Shown piece after piece: positions 1 to 10,639 of a DNA stretch of 64,000 bases (positions are counted from its first letter, which is position 1; each line of letters begins with the position of its first letter). Where the stretch lies: the NCBI GenBank assembly GCA_905221605.1, contig CAJNDS010001447.1, forward strand, positions 77,501-141,500. Direction: 5' to 3'. This stretch comes from Symbiodinium natans. Taxonomy: Eukaryota > Sar > Dinophyceae > Suessiales > Symbiodiniaceae. Under the pieces are notes generated by a model. The model was not told the DNA's origin and did not search any database. It was given only the letters and a program-made list of their open reading frames with translations. The position numbers and the translations under genes were made by a program.

Positions 1-867
1 AGGGTTCAGGGTTCAGGGTTTAGGGTTTAGTGTTTAGGGTTTAGGGTTTAGGGCCTACAAGTTTGGGGTTGGGGTGTATAGGGTTTGCAAGCAGGGGCCC
101 ACCAGTTCTGAGTAGGGTTAGAAGGGTCACGAGATGGATTCTAAACCCTTATTCATTAAGTCATAATCTTAGCTTAGGGTTTAGGGTTTAGGGCTTAGGG
201 CCTTCAAGAAAAGGGCTAGAGTGCAGTGCTTCGGGTTTAGAGCCATAGGGTCCAGGGCTTCGGGTTTCTGAGTTTTAGGGTTCGCTTTAACAAACAAGCC
301 TCAACTAGCTGTTCCAGCAAGATGCTCCCGACCTCACCTTGATACAAAACTTTGACTCGGCGCCGAAACTCACCCAAAACCCTGCAAGTAGGAGCCCGCG
401 TGTTCAGTGGGGTTCTGGCCCTAAATGGAGCGACCGACAAAACCGTGCGTTCGCCGAACGTTGCGCAGCTTGCTTGCTGAGCCCCCCTATCGACTTTCGA
501 GGATCAGCACCCCGACAGATACAGCACTTGTTCGATTAGAGGGGTATTTTTTGGAGTGGGGCCCTATCGATTTTCGAGGAAATTTCCTCAAGATCAGAAG
601 GCATTCAACGTCGAGACAAGATCGGGTTTACAGTGTTTTTGTCCGATGCTCAAATAGGGGTTATAAGTCTTGTGATTGAGGTTCCAATCATTCCCTCCAG
701 AAACTTAGTAAAGTAAGGGGCCTACTTGTAGGCCCAAAACCCCCATAGGCTAAGCCCTAAACAACCTTAAATCCGACTAAACCCTAAAGGCAGTCTATTG
801 ACCTCATCGAGGATGCCAAGAGTCTGGGAAGAAAGGCGCATCCACATCCCACCAGCACGGCGGTGCC
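1..867. repeat. Degenerate interstitial telomere-like DNA
   Basis: The stretch starts with imperfect TTTAGGG/TTCAGGG units and decays into unique sequence. Open frames between 237 and 679 are short, overlap on both strands and match no family I recognise. A short phrase (CTATCGAYTTTCGAGGA) occurs near 487 and again near 564. I see no gene here. Confidence 0.6.
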
Positions 868-975
868 GCCTGATGGCTTTCAGAATTAGAGCACTTTAGG
901 CCTTGTAGCCTGATGGCTTTCAGAATTAGACCATTTTAGGGCTTATAGCCTGATGGCTTTCAGAATTTAGAGATT
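868..975. repeat. 40-bp minisatellite, about 2.6 copies
   Basis: The phrase CCTGATGGCTTTCAGAATTA starts at 869, 909 and 949, an exact 40-bp period. The last copy runs into telomere-like sequence. Confidence 0.8.
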
Positions 976-1203
976 TAGGGTTTATGGGAGGTTGACTGCG
1001 ACATGCTAAAGTAAGCTTAGTGCAATTTAGTGTTTTGAGTCTTTGGGCCTTCGCCTGGGAAGGTTCCAGGGTGCTCTGGAGCCTTGTGGTAAGGCTTCAG
1101 GGTTGAGAGGTTCGGGCTTCAGGGGTTGAGAGCTTCGTCCTGAACCCTATACCCTAAACCCCAAACCCTAAACTCAAAACCCTAAACCCTAAACCCTAAA
1201 TGG

Positions 1204-1315
1204 GGTATCAAGGTGGTAGCAGTGGTAACGCTGGGGCCCCCCCTGTCCGGAAGCAACAAGTCACTAACCCTTCATTCTATGTGCGTAGCCCTGACGCCCA
1301 GCCCTTAAGCTTGGG
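1204..1315 (+). other. Exon-like open segment between telomeric arrays
   Basis: A plus-strand frame stays open for about 37 codons (it includes GGSSGNAGAPPVRKQQ and PSFYVRSPDAQP). It lies between a CCCTAAA run on the left and a TTTAGGG run on the right, and ends in TTGG|GTTTAG, which could be a splice donor supplied by the telomeric repeat. No family is recognised. The segment is GC-rich, so openness alone is weak evidence. Confidence 0.25.
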
Positions 1316-1424
1316 TTTAGGGTTTAGGGTTTAGGGTTTCGGGTTTCGGGTTTAGGGTTTAGGGTTTAACCCTAAATCCACGATTGTAACCGCAACCTTG
1401 AACCATTTTGGTTTAGGGTTTAGG

Positions 1425-1522
1425 GTCTAACAGTCCTTGATAGAGGTTTTTTTTTTTTTTTTTTTTTTTAAGGGGGTGCTATAATCCCTATTAAGGACTG
1501 TTAGCATAAGGGGGAACGTCCC
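1425..1522. mobile_element. MITE-like inverted-repeat element, family A copy 1
   Basis: The left arm TAACAGTCCTTGATAGAGG faces the right arm ATCCCTATTAAGGACTGTTA, followed by CATAAGGGGGAACGTCCC. A T24-type homopolymer occupies part of the loop. The same arms recur at 13828-13925 and 36597-36675. No coding capacity; a non-autonomous fold-back or MITE is the simplest reading. Confidence 0.65.
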
Positions 1523-1597
1523 AACCTTAAACCCTTAAAGCCCTAAACCCTTCCACACTTGACCCCCTGAACCCTCCAAACCCTCCTTCCCTAGACC

Positions 1598-1692
1598 CCC
1601 CCCCCCAAAAAAAAAAAACTAACCCCTAAACCCCAAACCCTATAAACCTAACAACTCCCCCCCCCCCCGCCCCCACAAAAAAAAAAAAAACA
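1598..1692. repeat. Two C-tract/A-tract blocks
   Basis: A run of Cs passes directly into a run of As near 1598-1618, and again (C, one G, C, then A) near 1657-1690. The same CnAn structure recurs elsewhere in the window. Confidence 0.7.
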
Positions 1693-1699
1693 CACACGA

Positions 1700-3460
1700 A
1701 GCCCTAGCCGCAAGCCTAGCGCTGCCACAGCCCTGAGGAGCCAGGGGTAGAACTCGCGGTCGCGCCATCCCGCGCGTCGCTTCCACATCTGCTTTGCCAT
1801 GGCGCACCAGAGGACGCGCGTGGGCCCCCTGGCCCCTGTGGGTCTATTGGGAGACCCTAAACCCTAAGCCCTACAGCGCCGGCTGGGTAGAAATTCGCTG
1901 CCCGTAGAACTTGATTAAGGCTTCGGAACGTTGTCTGGGCTGTGCAGGTACTTGGGGCTCAGGGATTCGGGTTTCGCGCTTCTGCGGATCTCGGAGGATT
2001 AGGGGGCTTGATCCCCAAACCCTAAACCCTAAAGGTCTGGTGGTGTTCAGGCTTGAGTCATTGCGGGGTTTGCGGCTTGAGGAACCCGGAGCTACCTTGA
2101 CGCGCCTTTCCGAGCTCGACCCTTTTGTTCGGGTTTTGGAATTAGGGTTTAGGTTTCGGGCTTAGGGTCTAGGGTCAAAGCCACCATCCCCGATCCACTT
2201 CTCCCCCCCCGCCCCCCTCCCCCCCCCCCTCGGTTGAGGGTCTAGGGTTTAAGGTTTAAGGTTTAGGGCCCCCCCCCCCGCCGGCTGTCCCAGCAGAGGA
2301 GTCGGTGATGGAGCGCCAGCTGCTCTAGCCTCTCTTCAGGATGTGTGTGTTTTGAGTTGCGGTTAGGGCTTGTCAAGGTTCAGGATTCGTAGAGAGGTGT
2401 AAGGCTGCCCCACCTTGGTCCACTGTGGATGCAGCTAGCTCTACGAGTAGGGCCCCATAAGTGAGTTGGGTTATCTGATTTATGTCAAGGTCCCGGCCCG
2501 GAGGCTCCGAATTTGGATGCCTTGGTCTCTTGGCTTAGCCGGACCTTGTGATTAGAAAGGCTGACCTCATCCATTCCAACCGGCCCGAAACCATTAATTC
2601 CCTTTGAGGAAACCCTTTGAAAAATTGGTTTCGGTCAATCCGACAAGGGGGTGGTCCAGGAGCCCCCTCGGCCCCGGAATGGCACTGATTTGGGACCCTG
2701 TTTTATGTCAAGGCCCTGGCCCGGAGGCTCCGAATTGGGAAAAATCATATGGACCCCTTTTGAATTCAGATAAGCTCATCCATTTTAAATCCATATGGAT
2801 CCCTTTTAAATTTATATAAACTCCTACAAACACCCGTTGCTGCTAAACAGGGCAAAATCCAGCCTCGACTGTTCAGGGGCGGGGGGCCCAACACTAAACA
2901 GGGTTCAACATTAAACCCTAAGCCCCAGCTTGCCGAGGGGCTGTGGAGTGGATGCTCCGGGCGCCCACATCGCTGGGGACCTCGGCAGCACTGGAGTGGG
3001 TGTAGGGTTTGGGGTTGGGTTCAGGGTTTAGGGTTCAGGGTTTCCGGTTCAGGGTTTAGGGTTCAAGGTTGAGTGTTTAGGGTTTAGGGTTTCGGGTTTC
3101 GGGTTTAGGAAGGAGGGGGAAGAATAGACTCGTTAAAGGGCTTAGGGTTTTTGGGGTTTAGGGTTTAGGGTTTGAGTTTAGGGTTTAGGTACTATATACC
3201 TTCATTGATATTCGCGTCTTGCGGGGTATGTGGTTTTGAACCCAGGACTCTTTCCGCTTCTTGGAGAGGTGGCTATTTGGCCCGCAGAGGCTGCAGAAGT
3301 TTGGGGTCTAGTCCATAGGGCTAAACCCTATATCTCCTAAATCGTCTAAACCCTAAACTCTAAGCCCTAAACCCGAACGCACCCACCGATAACAGTAATA
3401 TAAACCTGTCTCATATGGGTTTAGGGCTGGGTTATAGGGCGGAAAGGATTTTAGGGGCTG
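1700..3460. repeat. Mixed degenerate telomeric and unique DNA; 38-bp direct repeat
   Basis: Scattered TTTAGGG/CCCTAAA runs separate unique blocks. A 38-bp phrase beginning TTATGTCAAGG and containing CCCGGAGGCTCCGAATT occurs at about 2479 and 2702. A related AT-rich phrase (CATATGGAYCCCTTTT) occurs at about 2747 and 2791. Open frames here (for example 1911-2165 and 2604-2819) match no family and I do not call them genes. Confidence 0.5.
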
Positions 3461-3461
3461 A

Positions 3462-3518
3462 ACCAAAATGGTTCAAGGTTACGGTTACAATCGTGGATTT
3501 AGGGTTAAACCCTAAACC
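3462..3518. repeat. Inverted dispersed copy of 1361-1418
   Basis: This 55-bp block is the reverse complement of 1361-1418 (shared core CCATTTTGG, CACGATTGTAACC). It ends in the palindromic telomere junction TTTAGGGTTAAACCCTAAA. Confidence 0.75.
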
Positions 3519-3622
3519 CTAAACCCTAAACCCTAAACCCTAAACCCTAAACCCTAAACCCTAAACCCTAAACTAAACCCTAAACCCTAAACCCTAAACC
3601 CTAAACCCTAAACCCTAAACCG
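3500..3622. repeat. Interstitial telomeric array, CCCTAAA on plus
   Basis: About 17 nearly perfect CCCTAAA units with one slipped unit near 3570. Confidence 0.95.
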
Positions 3623-3667
3623 GAGGGGAAAGGATCGGCCATGTGACACAGAGAGGTGCAATTCTCT

Positions 3668-3778
3668 TGGCTGCACCCAGGAGGGTAGCTATAAATTAAA
3701 CTTTTAGCTGCCTGAATAAGAAACCCAATAAGCCCAAAAAAAGTAAGGATCTAAAGTTACAGTAAAATACCACAAAGT
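3668..3778. repeat. Dispersed repeat, copy 1 of 2
   Basis: A segment of about 100 bp containing AGGGTAGCTATAAATTAAA and GAAACCCAATAA recurs with indels at 33448-33541. An open frame on the minus strand (3696-3902) overlaps it, but I see no recognisable protein. Confidence 0.7.
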
Positions 3779-4064
3779 TCTCGTCTCCAAGGATGTAAGG
3801 GTTGTACAACAAGGAACTCAATTTCAGGGCCCACACTTCGAACCCTAAACAGTCGTACCAAGAACCCGTATTCCCCCGTGCCTTTAAAAGAAGGCCAAGC
3901 ACAGGGCACCACTGGTGCTACCAAGAACTCAGAATAGGGTGATTCTGATTAGGTACTACAATTGTGAGTATACCAAAAAAACGGTTCAACTCAGAAGGTT
4001 TAGGGTTTAGCGTTTAGGGTTTAGGGTTTTTTAGGGTTTAGGGTATAGGGTTTAGGGTTAGGGT

Positions 4065-4189
4065 TTGGGTTTTGGGTTTTGGGTTTTGGGTTTTGGGTTT
4101 TGGGTTTTGGGTTTTGGGTTTTGGGTTGTGGGTTTTGGGTTTTGGGTTTTGGGTTTTGGGTTCTGGGTTCTGGGTTTTGGGTTTTGGGT
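4065..4189. repeat. Homogenised variant telomeric array (TTTTGGG)n
   Basis: About 17 units of TTTTGGG with a few TTCTGGG/TTGTGGG. The open frame through it encodes only a 7-residue low-complexity repeat. Confidence 0.9.
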
Positions 4190-4273
4190 TTAGATGAATT
4201 TTCGTCAACTCTCGAGATTTCGCCGTTTACTTGGCTTGAAAGCAGGTCCAGGGCTTCATTGTAGGGTTCATAA

Positions 4274-4295
4274 GGGGGGGGGGGGGGGGGGGGGG
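4274..4295. repeat. Poly-G tract, 22 G
   Basis: Uninterrupted G run next to degenerate telomeric units. Confidence 0.9.
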
Positions 4296-4499
4296 TTAGG
4301 GTTTAGGATTTAGGGCTGAGGGTTTAGGGTTCAAGGGGGGGTTTAGGGTTTAGGGTCTAGGGTTTAGGAAGCCCTACAAACCGTAGAAGCCCTGTACCCT
4401 ATAAATCCGACTAAGCCGCAATTATACACTTAACCCTATAAAAACAAATCGTGAACCCTAAAAGAACCCTAAACCCCAAAACTCCTCTAAACCCAAAAA

Positions 4500-4925
4500 A
4501 ATACTATGAACCCTGTAAATACCCTGCGAGCTGCAACCGTGCATAGCCAAAAGCCTGAAAGAACAACAAAACTAGAAGACGATTGGCCCGAAAGCATCGA
4601 TTTGCCGTGCATTGAGTCTATGCACTTGACTCTGTGCGCTCGAACTGTATGCACTTGGACAAGTGTATATATGCACTTAAAAGTGTATGCGCTTATATGG
4701 TTGCATACTCACTTGTATACTGCACTTGTACACTGGATGTGTATGCACTTGAACTGCATGGCGTTCAAGTGTGTTGAGTTGAATGCCATGCGCTTGTGGT
4801 CAACTCTATACACTTCATTGGCATTCAATAGATCTGAAGTAAACGGACTTGAACTGTATGCACTTCACTTGCATGCACCCGACTCGGCTGCGTCCTATCC
4901 ACGCAATGCATTAGCTAAGACAGCG
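4500..4925. repeat. Degenerate TGCACTT-type repeat region
   Basis: The motif TGCACTT(G) recurs irregularly (for example around 4620, 4655, 4670, 4724, 4746, 4858) with ACTCTGTGC and AACTGTATGC connectors. It resembles a decayed relative of the clean 14-bp array at 10640-10972, on the other side of the satellite cluster. The open frame 4506-4931 is explained by the repeat, so I do not call it a gene. Confidence 0.5.
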
Positions 4926-5299
4926 TGCTAACATTTGGGGCTGTATCACGTGGGTCCAATGAGCGGCATGTCATGCTCATTCCAATGAGACACGCCGTGT
5001 CATGTCCTTTTTTGCAGCAGCTTCGAGAGTGCGCATGACCAAAGGCACTGACTGACATGTCCAGGGTGAGGCTTCTGCCGTGCCCAGCGCAGGCGCACCT
5101 TCTGCAAGACAGCGTCGAGTACGCAGCGCCGGGGTCAGGCTCGGGCAACTGGACATTCGCAAAACTAGACCCTATATAGTCTCGAGTGAAACGCCTGCGA
5201 GAAGAAATTCAAGCATCAGTCACACACGTGCTGTACATTGCAAAGCCTAAGTTCTACAGCGCTGACAAGTGAATATGTCCACATCCTTAGAAGACGTTG
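4926..5299. other. Unique intergenic DNA downstream of the ASCH gene
   Basis: Non-telomeric sequence 3' of the minus-strand ASCH-domain gene, presumably containing its 3' end. Short open frames on both strands have no recognisable content, and I see no clear terminator or polyadenylation motif. Confidence 0.4.
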
Positions 5300-5989
5300 C
5301 TACACATCGGAGAAGCTCACGGTCAATGCGCGAGGGCGTTGCCAGCCAAGCATTGTCTTGCCGTCAGCAGGTATGGGCTCTAGCTCCCTCGCACTGCCCA
5401 CCCCCCAGCCGAAGATGGGACCATCGCCCAGATTCGACCAGGCATATTTGCCACCCTGCCTGATTCGCGTCTGTGCTCGAAAGACTTCAAACTCCTCTAG
5501 GTCAGCAAACTGGAAACAGCCATTGAATCGAAGCAAGCCAATGACACGAAAATGTTCTGGCGGTGGGCCCACATCGATAGCGCAGTCAGCACCGTCTGTG
5601 GAACGCTGGCCAGGAGTCTCAATGAGGAATACATCTTGTCCTGCAGTGAAACAGGGGTACTTACCCAGCGGATATTTGCGGACCTCGATGGTTTTCACCC
5701 CAGCTATGATGAGCCGACCCCAAGGGTACTGAATGTTTATTCCACACAGACACAGTGGAAGCAAACTGGCAGAGCCCGTCTTCAGTCGCTGCGCTGTCAA
5801 ACGCAGCTCGCGGTAAGAAGATGCGGCGCGCAGCGCCTCCAGGTCAGCCTCGGCTTCGTCCTTGCAAGAACGCTGCGGGCCCAAAACATTGCGCTCGCCG
5901 ATGTGGACACGCGCCCTCCAGCCCGTGCCATGCGCAGCGACGCAGCCGAGCTCAGACAAGGCAGGCCGCTTCCTACCACGGCCGGTCAT
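5300..5989 (-). CDS. ASCH-domain (PUA-like fold) protein, single exon
   Basis: The minus-strand frame is open to 6001. The first ATG is at 5989 (MTGRGRKRP) and gives 229 residues. The middle of the protein carries the ASCH signature PWGRLIIAGVKTIEVR (about residues 89-104), then VFLIETPG (about 120-127), RVIGLLRFNG, KYAW and GWGVGSA, in the order expected of ASCH domains. These have a PUA-like beta-barrel and are thought to bind RNA or modified nucleotides. The N-terminal 75 residues are basic and charged and look disordered. No intron is needed. It sits directly between a degenerate repeat and the 42-bp satellite, so it may be a retroposed copy. An upstream exon joined at an acceptor near 6003 is also possible. 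The fold call is fairly secure; the substrate is unknown. Confidence 0.7.
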   Translation of the reverse strand: MTGRGRKRPALSELGCVAAHGTGWRARVHIGERNVLGPQRSCKDEAEADLEALRAASSYRELRLTAQRLKTGSASLLPLCLCGINIQYPWGRLIIAGVKTIEVRKYPLGKYPCFTAGQDVFLIETPGQRSTDGADCAIDVGPPPEHFRVIGLLRFNGCFQFADLEEFEVFRAQTRIRQGGKYAWSNLGDGPIFGWGVGSARELEPIPADGKTMLGWQRPRALTVSFSDV

Positions 5990-6049
5990 CCGCGCCGCCA
6001 ATCCTATCTACTGTGCACACAACGTCAGTAGAGCCAAACCTTGATCTCA

Positions 6050-8165
6050 CATGCAAGGTTGAGAGACGAAGTCCGCTTCCATGATATTTGCGAGGTTTTC
6101 AAGCACGCGGAATTCCGCTTCCATGCTATCGCACGCCGGGAAATGAAATAACCATGTTTTTTGCGATGTTTTCGCACGCCCCGCGCTGGAGCACCATGTG
6201 ATTTTGCGAAATCGGGGACCATGGTATTTGCGATGGTTTTGGAACCAGCGAATTCGGGGACCAGGGTATTTGCGATGCTTTTGGAAGAGCGAATTCGGGG
6301 ACCATGGTTTTCGCGATGGTTTTTGAAACCAGCGAACTCGGGGACCATGGTATTTGCCATGCGTTTGGAACCGGCGAATACGGGGACCATGGTGTTTGCA
6401 GCGAATTCGAGGACCATGGTATTTGCCATCGATGGTTTTGGAACCAGCAAATTCGGTGATCGTGGTATTTGCGATGGTTTTGGAACCAGCGAATTCGGGG
6501 ACCATGTTATTTGCGATGGTTTTGGAACCAGCGAATTCGGGGACCATGGTATTAATAATTTGCGATGCTTTTGGAACCAGCGAATTCGGGGACCATGGTA
6601 TTTGCCATGCGTTTGGAACCAGCGAATTCGGGGACCATGGTATTTGCGATGGTTTTGGAAACAGCGAATTCGGGGACCATGGTATTTGCGATGCTTTTGG
6701 AAACAGCGAATTCGGGGACCATGGTATTTGCGATGCTTTTGGAACCAGCGAATTCAGGGACCATGGTATTTGCGATGGTTTTGGAACCAGCCACGGAAGC
6801 TCCTTGCGATGGTTTTGGAAACAGCGAATTCGGGGACCATGGTATTTGCGATGCTTTTGGAAGCAGCAAATTCGGGGACCATGGTATTTGCCATGCGTTT
6901 GGAACCAGCGAATTCGGGAACCATGGTATTTGCGATGGTTTTGGAAACAGCGAACTCGGGGACCGTGGTATTTGCGATGCTTTTGGAAACAGCGAACTCG
7001 GGGACCATGGTATTTGCGATGCTTTTGGAACCAGCGAATTCGGGGACCATTGTATTTGCGATGGTTTTGGAACCAGCCACGGAAGCTCCTTGCGATGGTT
7101 TTGGAAACAGCGAATTCGGGGACCGTGGTTTTTGCGATGCTTTTGGAAGCAGTGAATTCGGGGACCATGGTATTTGCAACGCGTTTGGAACCAGCGAATT
7201 CGGGGACCATGGTATTTGCGATGCTTTTGGCACCAGCGAATTCGGGGGTCATGGTATTTGCGATGCTTTTGGAAATAGCGAATTCGGGGACCATGGTATT
7301 TGCGATGCTTTTGGAACCAGCGAATTCGGGGACCATGGTATTTGCGATGGTTTTGGAACCCAGCCACGGAAGCTCCTTGCGATGGTTTTGGAAACAGCGA
7401 ATTCGGGGACCATGGTATTTGCGATGCTTTTGGAAGCAGCGAATTCGGGGACCATGGTATTTGCCATGCGTTTGGAACCAGCGAATTCGGGGACCATGGT
7501 ATTTGCGATGCTTTTGGCACCAGTGAATTCGGGGGTCATGGTATTTGCGATGCTTTTGGAAATAGCGAATTCGGGGACCATGGTATTTGCGATGGTTTTG
7601 GAACCAGCGAATTCGGGGACAATGGTTTTCGCGCCGGTTTTTGAAACCAGCGAATTCGGGGACCATGGTATTTGCGATGCTTTTGGAACCAGCGAATTCG
7701 GGGACCATGGTATTTGCCATGCGTTTGGAACCAGCGAATTCGGGGAAACAGCGAATTCGGGGACCATGGTATTTGCGATGCTTTTGGAAACAGCGAATTC
7801 GGGGACCATGGTATTTGCGATGCTTTTGGAACCAGCGAATTCGGGGACCATGGTATTTGCGATGGTTTTGGAACCAGCCACGGAAGCTCCTTGCGATGGT
7901 TTTGGAAACAGCGACTTCGGGGACCATGGTATTTGCGATGCTTTTGGAAGCAGCAAATTCGGGGACCATGGTATTTGCCATGCGTTTGGAACCAGCGAAT
8001 TCGGGGACCATGGTATTTGCGATGGTTTTGGAACCAGCGAATTCGGGGACCATGGTATTTGCGATGCTTTTGGAAGCAGCGAATTCGGGGACCATGGTAT
8101 TTGCGATGCTTTTGAAAACAGCGACTTCGGGGACTATGGTATTTGCGATGCTTTCGAAAACAGCG
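6050..8165. repeat. 42-bp satellite, type A (about 46 copies)
   Basis: The tandem unit is 42 bp and contains GCGAATTCGGGGACCATGG followed by TATTTGCGATG and TTTTGGAACCA. Because 42 is 14 codons, several frames on both strands stay open for hundreds of codons; these are repeat artefacts. A variant monomer with CCACGGAAGCTCC recurs at 6791, 7077, 7364 and 7878 (spacings 286, 287, 514), which marks a higher-order repeat of about seven monomers. The first copies (6050-6180) resemble type B. Confidence 0.95.
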
Positions 8166-8640
8166 AATTCGAAAACATCGTCCCCAAGTTGTTTGCGAGG
8201 ATTTCGAAGCTCCACAATTCCGCGCCCACGTTATTTACGAGGATTTCGAAGCCTCACAGTTCCGAGCCCACGTTATTTGCAAGGGTTTCGAAGCCCGAGA
8301 ATTCCGCGCCCACGTTATTTGCTAGGTTTTCAAAGCCCCAGAATTCCGCGCCCATGTTATTTGCGAGGTTTTGAAAGCCCCGGCGTACTACGTCTGTACT
8401 ACAAAAGTCGACTTTCCAGCCACGGAAGCTCCGGGTGTGGGGACCATGGTATTTGCGATGGTTTTGGAACCAGCGAATTCGGGGACCATGGTATTCGCGA
8501 TGGTTTTGGGGAACCAGCGAGGTCGGGGACCATGGTTGTCGCGATGGTTTTGGAACCAGCGAATTCGGGGACCATGGTATTTGCGATGCTTTTGGAACCA
8601 GGACCATGGTATTTGCGATGGTTTTGGAAAAACCAGCAAA
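8166..8640. repeat. Transitional satellite segment
   Basis: Four 42-bp monomers with ATTCCGCGCCCACGTTATTT (8205-8375) are followed by one 61-bp-type unit (8384-8440), then five type A monomers with deletions. It shows that the 42-bp and 61-bp families were mixed by recombination. Confidence 0.85.
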
Positions 8641-9652
8641 AGACAAAAACATCCCCGTGTCTTCACGCGCGCGGAAGTCCGTTACCGTGCTATTTGCGGT
8701 GTTTTCAAGCGTGCAGATGTCCGTTACCGTGCTCTTTGCGGTGTTTTTCAAGCGCCCAGATGTCCGTTACCATGCTATTTGCGGTGTTTTTCAGGCGCCC
8801 AGATGTCCGTTACCATGCTATTTGCGGTGTTTTCCACCACCCAGATGTCCGTCACCATGCTATTTGCGGTGTTTTTCAGCGCCCAGATGTCCGTTACCAT
8901 GCTATTTGTGGTGTTTTCAAGCATGTCCGGAATTCCGCTTCCATGCTATTTGCGAGGTTTTCGCATGTCCGGAATTCCACTTCCATGCTATTTGCGGTGT
9001 TTTCATGCGCCCAAATGTCCGTTACCATGCTACTTGCGGTGTTTTCAAGCGCCCAGATGCCCGTTACCATGCTCTTTGCGGTGTTTTCTAGCATGTCCGG
9101 AATTCCGCTTCCATGCTATTTGCGAGGTTTTCGCATGTCCGGAATTCCGCTTCCATGCTATTTGCGAGGTTTTCAAGCATGTCCGGAATTCCGCTTCCAT
9201 GCTATTTGCGAGGCTTTCGCATGTCCGGAATTCCGCTTCCATGCTATTTGCGGTGTTTTCATGCGCCCAGATGTCCGTTACCATGCTACTTGCGGTGTTT
9301 TCAAGCGCCCAGATGTCCGTTACCATGCTCTTTGCGGTGTTTTCAAGCATGTCCGGAATTCCGCTTCCATGCTATTTGCGAGGTTTTCGCATGTCCGGAA
9401 TTCCGCTTCCATGCTATTTGCGAGGTTTTCAAGCATGTCCGGAATTCCGCTTCCATGCCATTTGCGAGGTTTTCGCATGTCCGGAATTCCGCTGCCATGC
9501 TATTTGCGGTGTTTTCAAGCGCCCAGATGTCCGTTACCGTGCTATTTGCGGTGTTTTCGCGCGCGCGGAATTCGGCTTCCATGCTATTTGCGGTGTTTTC
9601 AAGCGCCCAGATGTCCGTTACCATGCTATTTTGCGGTGTTTTCAGACGCCCG
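8641..9652. repeat. 42-bp satellite, type B (about 24 copies)
   Basis: Two 42-bp sub-families alternate in blocks: one with CCCAGATGTCCGTTACCATG and one with GTCCGGAATTCCGCTTCCATG. Both share GCTATTTGCG and a GTTTTC tail. Open frames are fortuitous, as in type A. Confidence 0.95.
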
Positions 9653-9654
9653 GG

Positions 9655-9995
9655 GCGTCCGCAGCGTACTACATCTGTACTACAAAAAGTCGACTTTCCA
9701 GCCACGGAAGCTCCGCGCGGAAGCTCCGGGCGTCCCCGACGTACTACATTTGTACTACAAAAGTCGACTATCCAGCCACGGAAGCTCCGGGTGTCCGCGG
9801 CGTACTACATTTGTAATACAAAAGTCGACTTTCCTGCCACGGAAGCTCCGGGTGTCCGCGGCGTACTACGTTTGTACTACAAAAGTCTACTTTCCAGCCA
9901 CGGAAGCTCCGGGTGTCCCCGGCGTACTACGTCTGTACTACAAAACTCGACTTTCCAGCCACGGAAGCTCCGCGTGTCCGTACTACAAAAGTCGA
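9655..9995. repeat. 61-bp satellite, about 5.5 copies
   Basis: GTACTAC starts at 9666, 9741, 9802, 9863 and 9924. The last three intervals are exactly 61 bp; the first is 75 bp because of a 14-bp internal duplication. Each unit contains AAAAGTCGACTTTCCAGCC and ACGGAAGCTCCG. Confidence 0.95.
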
Positions 9996-9999
9996 CTTT

Positions 10000-10552
10000 G
10001 GCACCGTGACCACGCCGAAACCCGCAGAGGGGTTACGTTCGTATGTCAACAAACGCAAAAACACGATGGTTTTGGCACCGCGCCAACGCCGAAACCCGCA
10101 GAGGGGTTACGTTCGTATGTCAAAAAACGCAAAAACACGATGGTTTTGGCACCGCGCCAACGCCGAAACCCGCAGAGGGGTTACGTTTGTATGTCAAAAA
10201 ACGCAAAAACACGATGGTTTTGGCACCGCGCCAACGCCGAAACCCGCAGAGGGGTTACGTTTGTATGTCAAAAAAGGCAAAAACACGATGGTTTTGGCAC
10301 CGCGCCAACGCCGAAACCCGCAGAGGGTTGTCTGCGCCCACGAAAAAAAGTTCCAAAAACGACGGTTTTAGCACCGCGACCCGGCGATTACCCGCAGAGG
10401 GTTGTCCGCGGTCAGAAAGAAACGTCAACAAACGACGGTTTTGGCACTGCGACCACGCCGAAACCCGCAGAGGGTTGTCCGCGGACACAAAGAAACGTAA
10501 AAAAACGACGGTTTTAGCACCACGACCACGCCGAAACCCGCAGAGGGTTGCA
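10000..10552. repeat. 73/74-bp satellite, 8 copies
   Basis: CCCGCAGAGG starts at 10021, 10095, 10169, 10243, 10317, 10391, 10464 and 10537, so the periods are 74 bp five times and then 73 bp twice. Each unit contains GATGGTTTTGGCACC, which also links it to the 42-bp type A unit. Confidence 0.95.
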
Positions 10553-10639
10553 ATCCCGATTGGCGATGTCAACCCAGCCCGCCGCCTTAGAAAGAGTAAT
10601 TTTAATTTAGAAATCTAGGACTGGGTACGAAGGTCTAGG

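Noticed and set aside
1394..1420. Relict dinoflagellate spliced leader (CCATTTTGG core), also near 3465 and 17975 minus
   Set aside because: Only about 9-10 bases match and the surroundings do not. The first two sites are parts of one inverted repeat. Not enough to call a retroposition mark.
6047..10517. Open frames of 722, 737 and 976 codons
   Set aside because: They follow 42-bp (14-codon) repeats on both strands and run on through 61- and 74-bp repeats without changing character. They are stop-poor satellites, not proteins.
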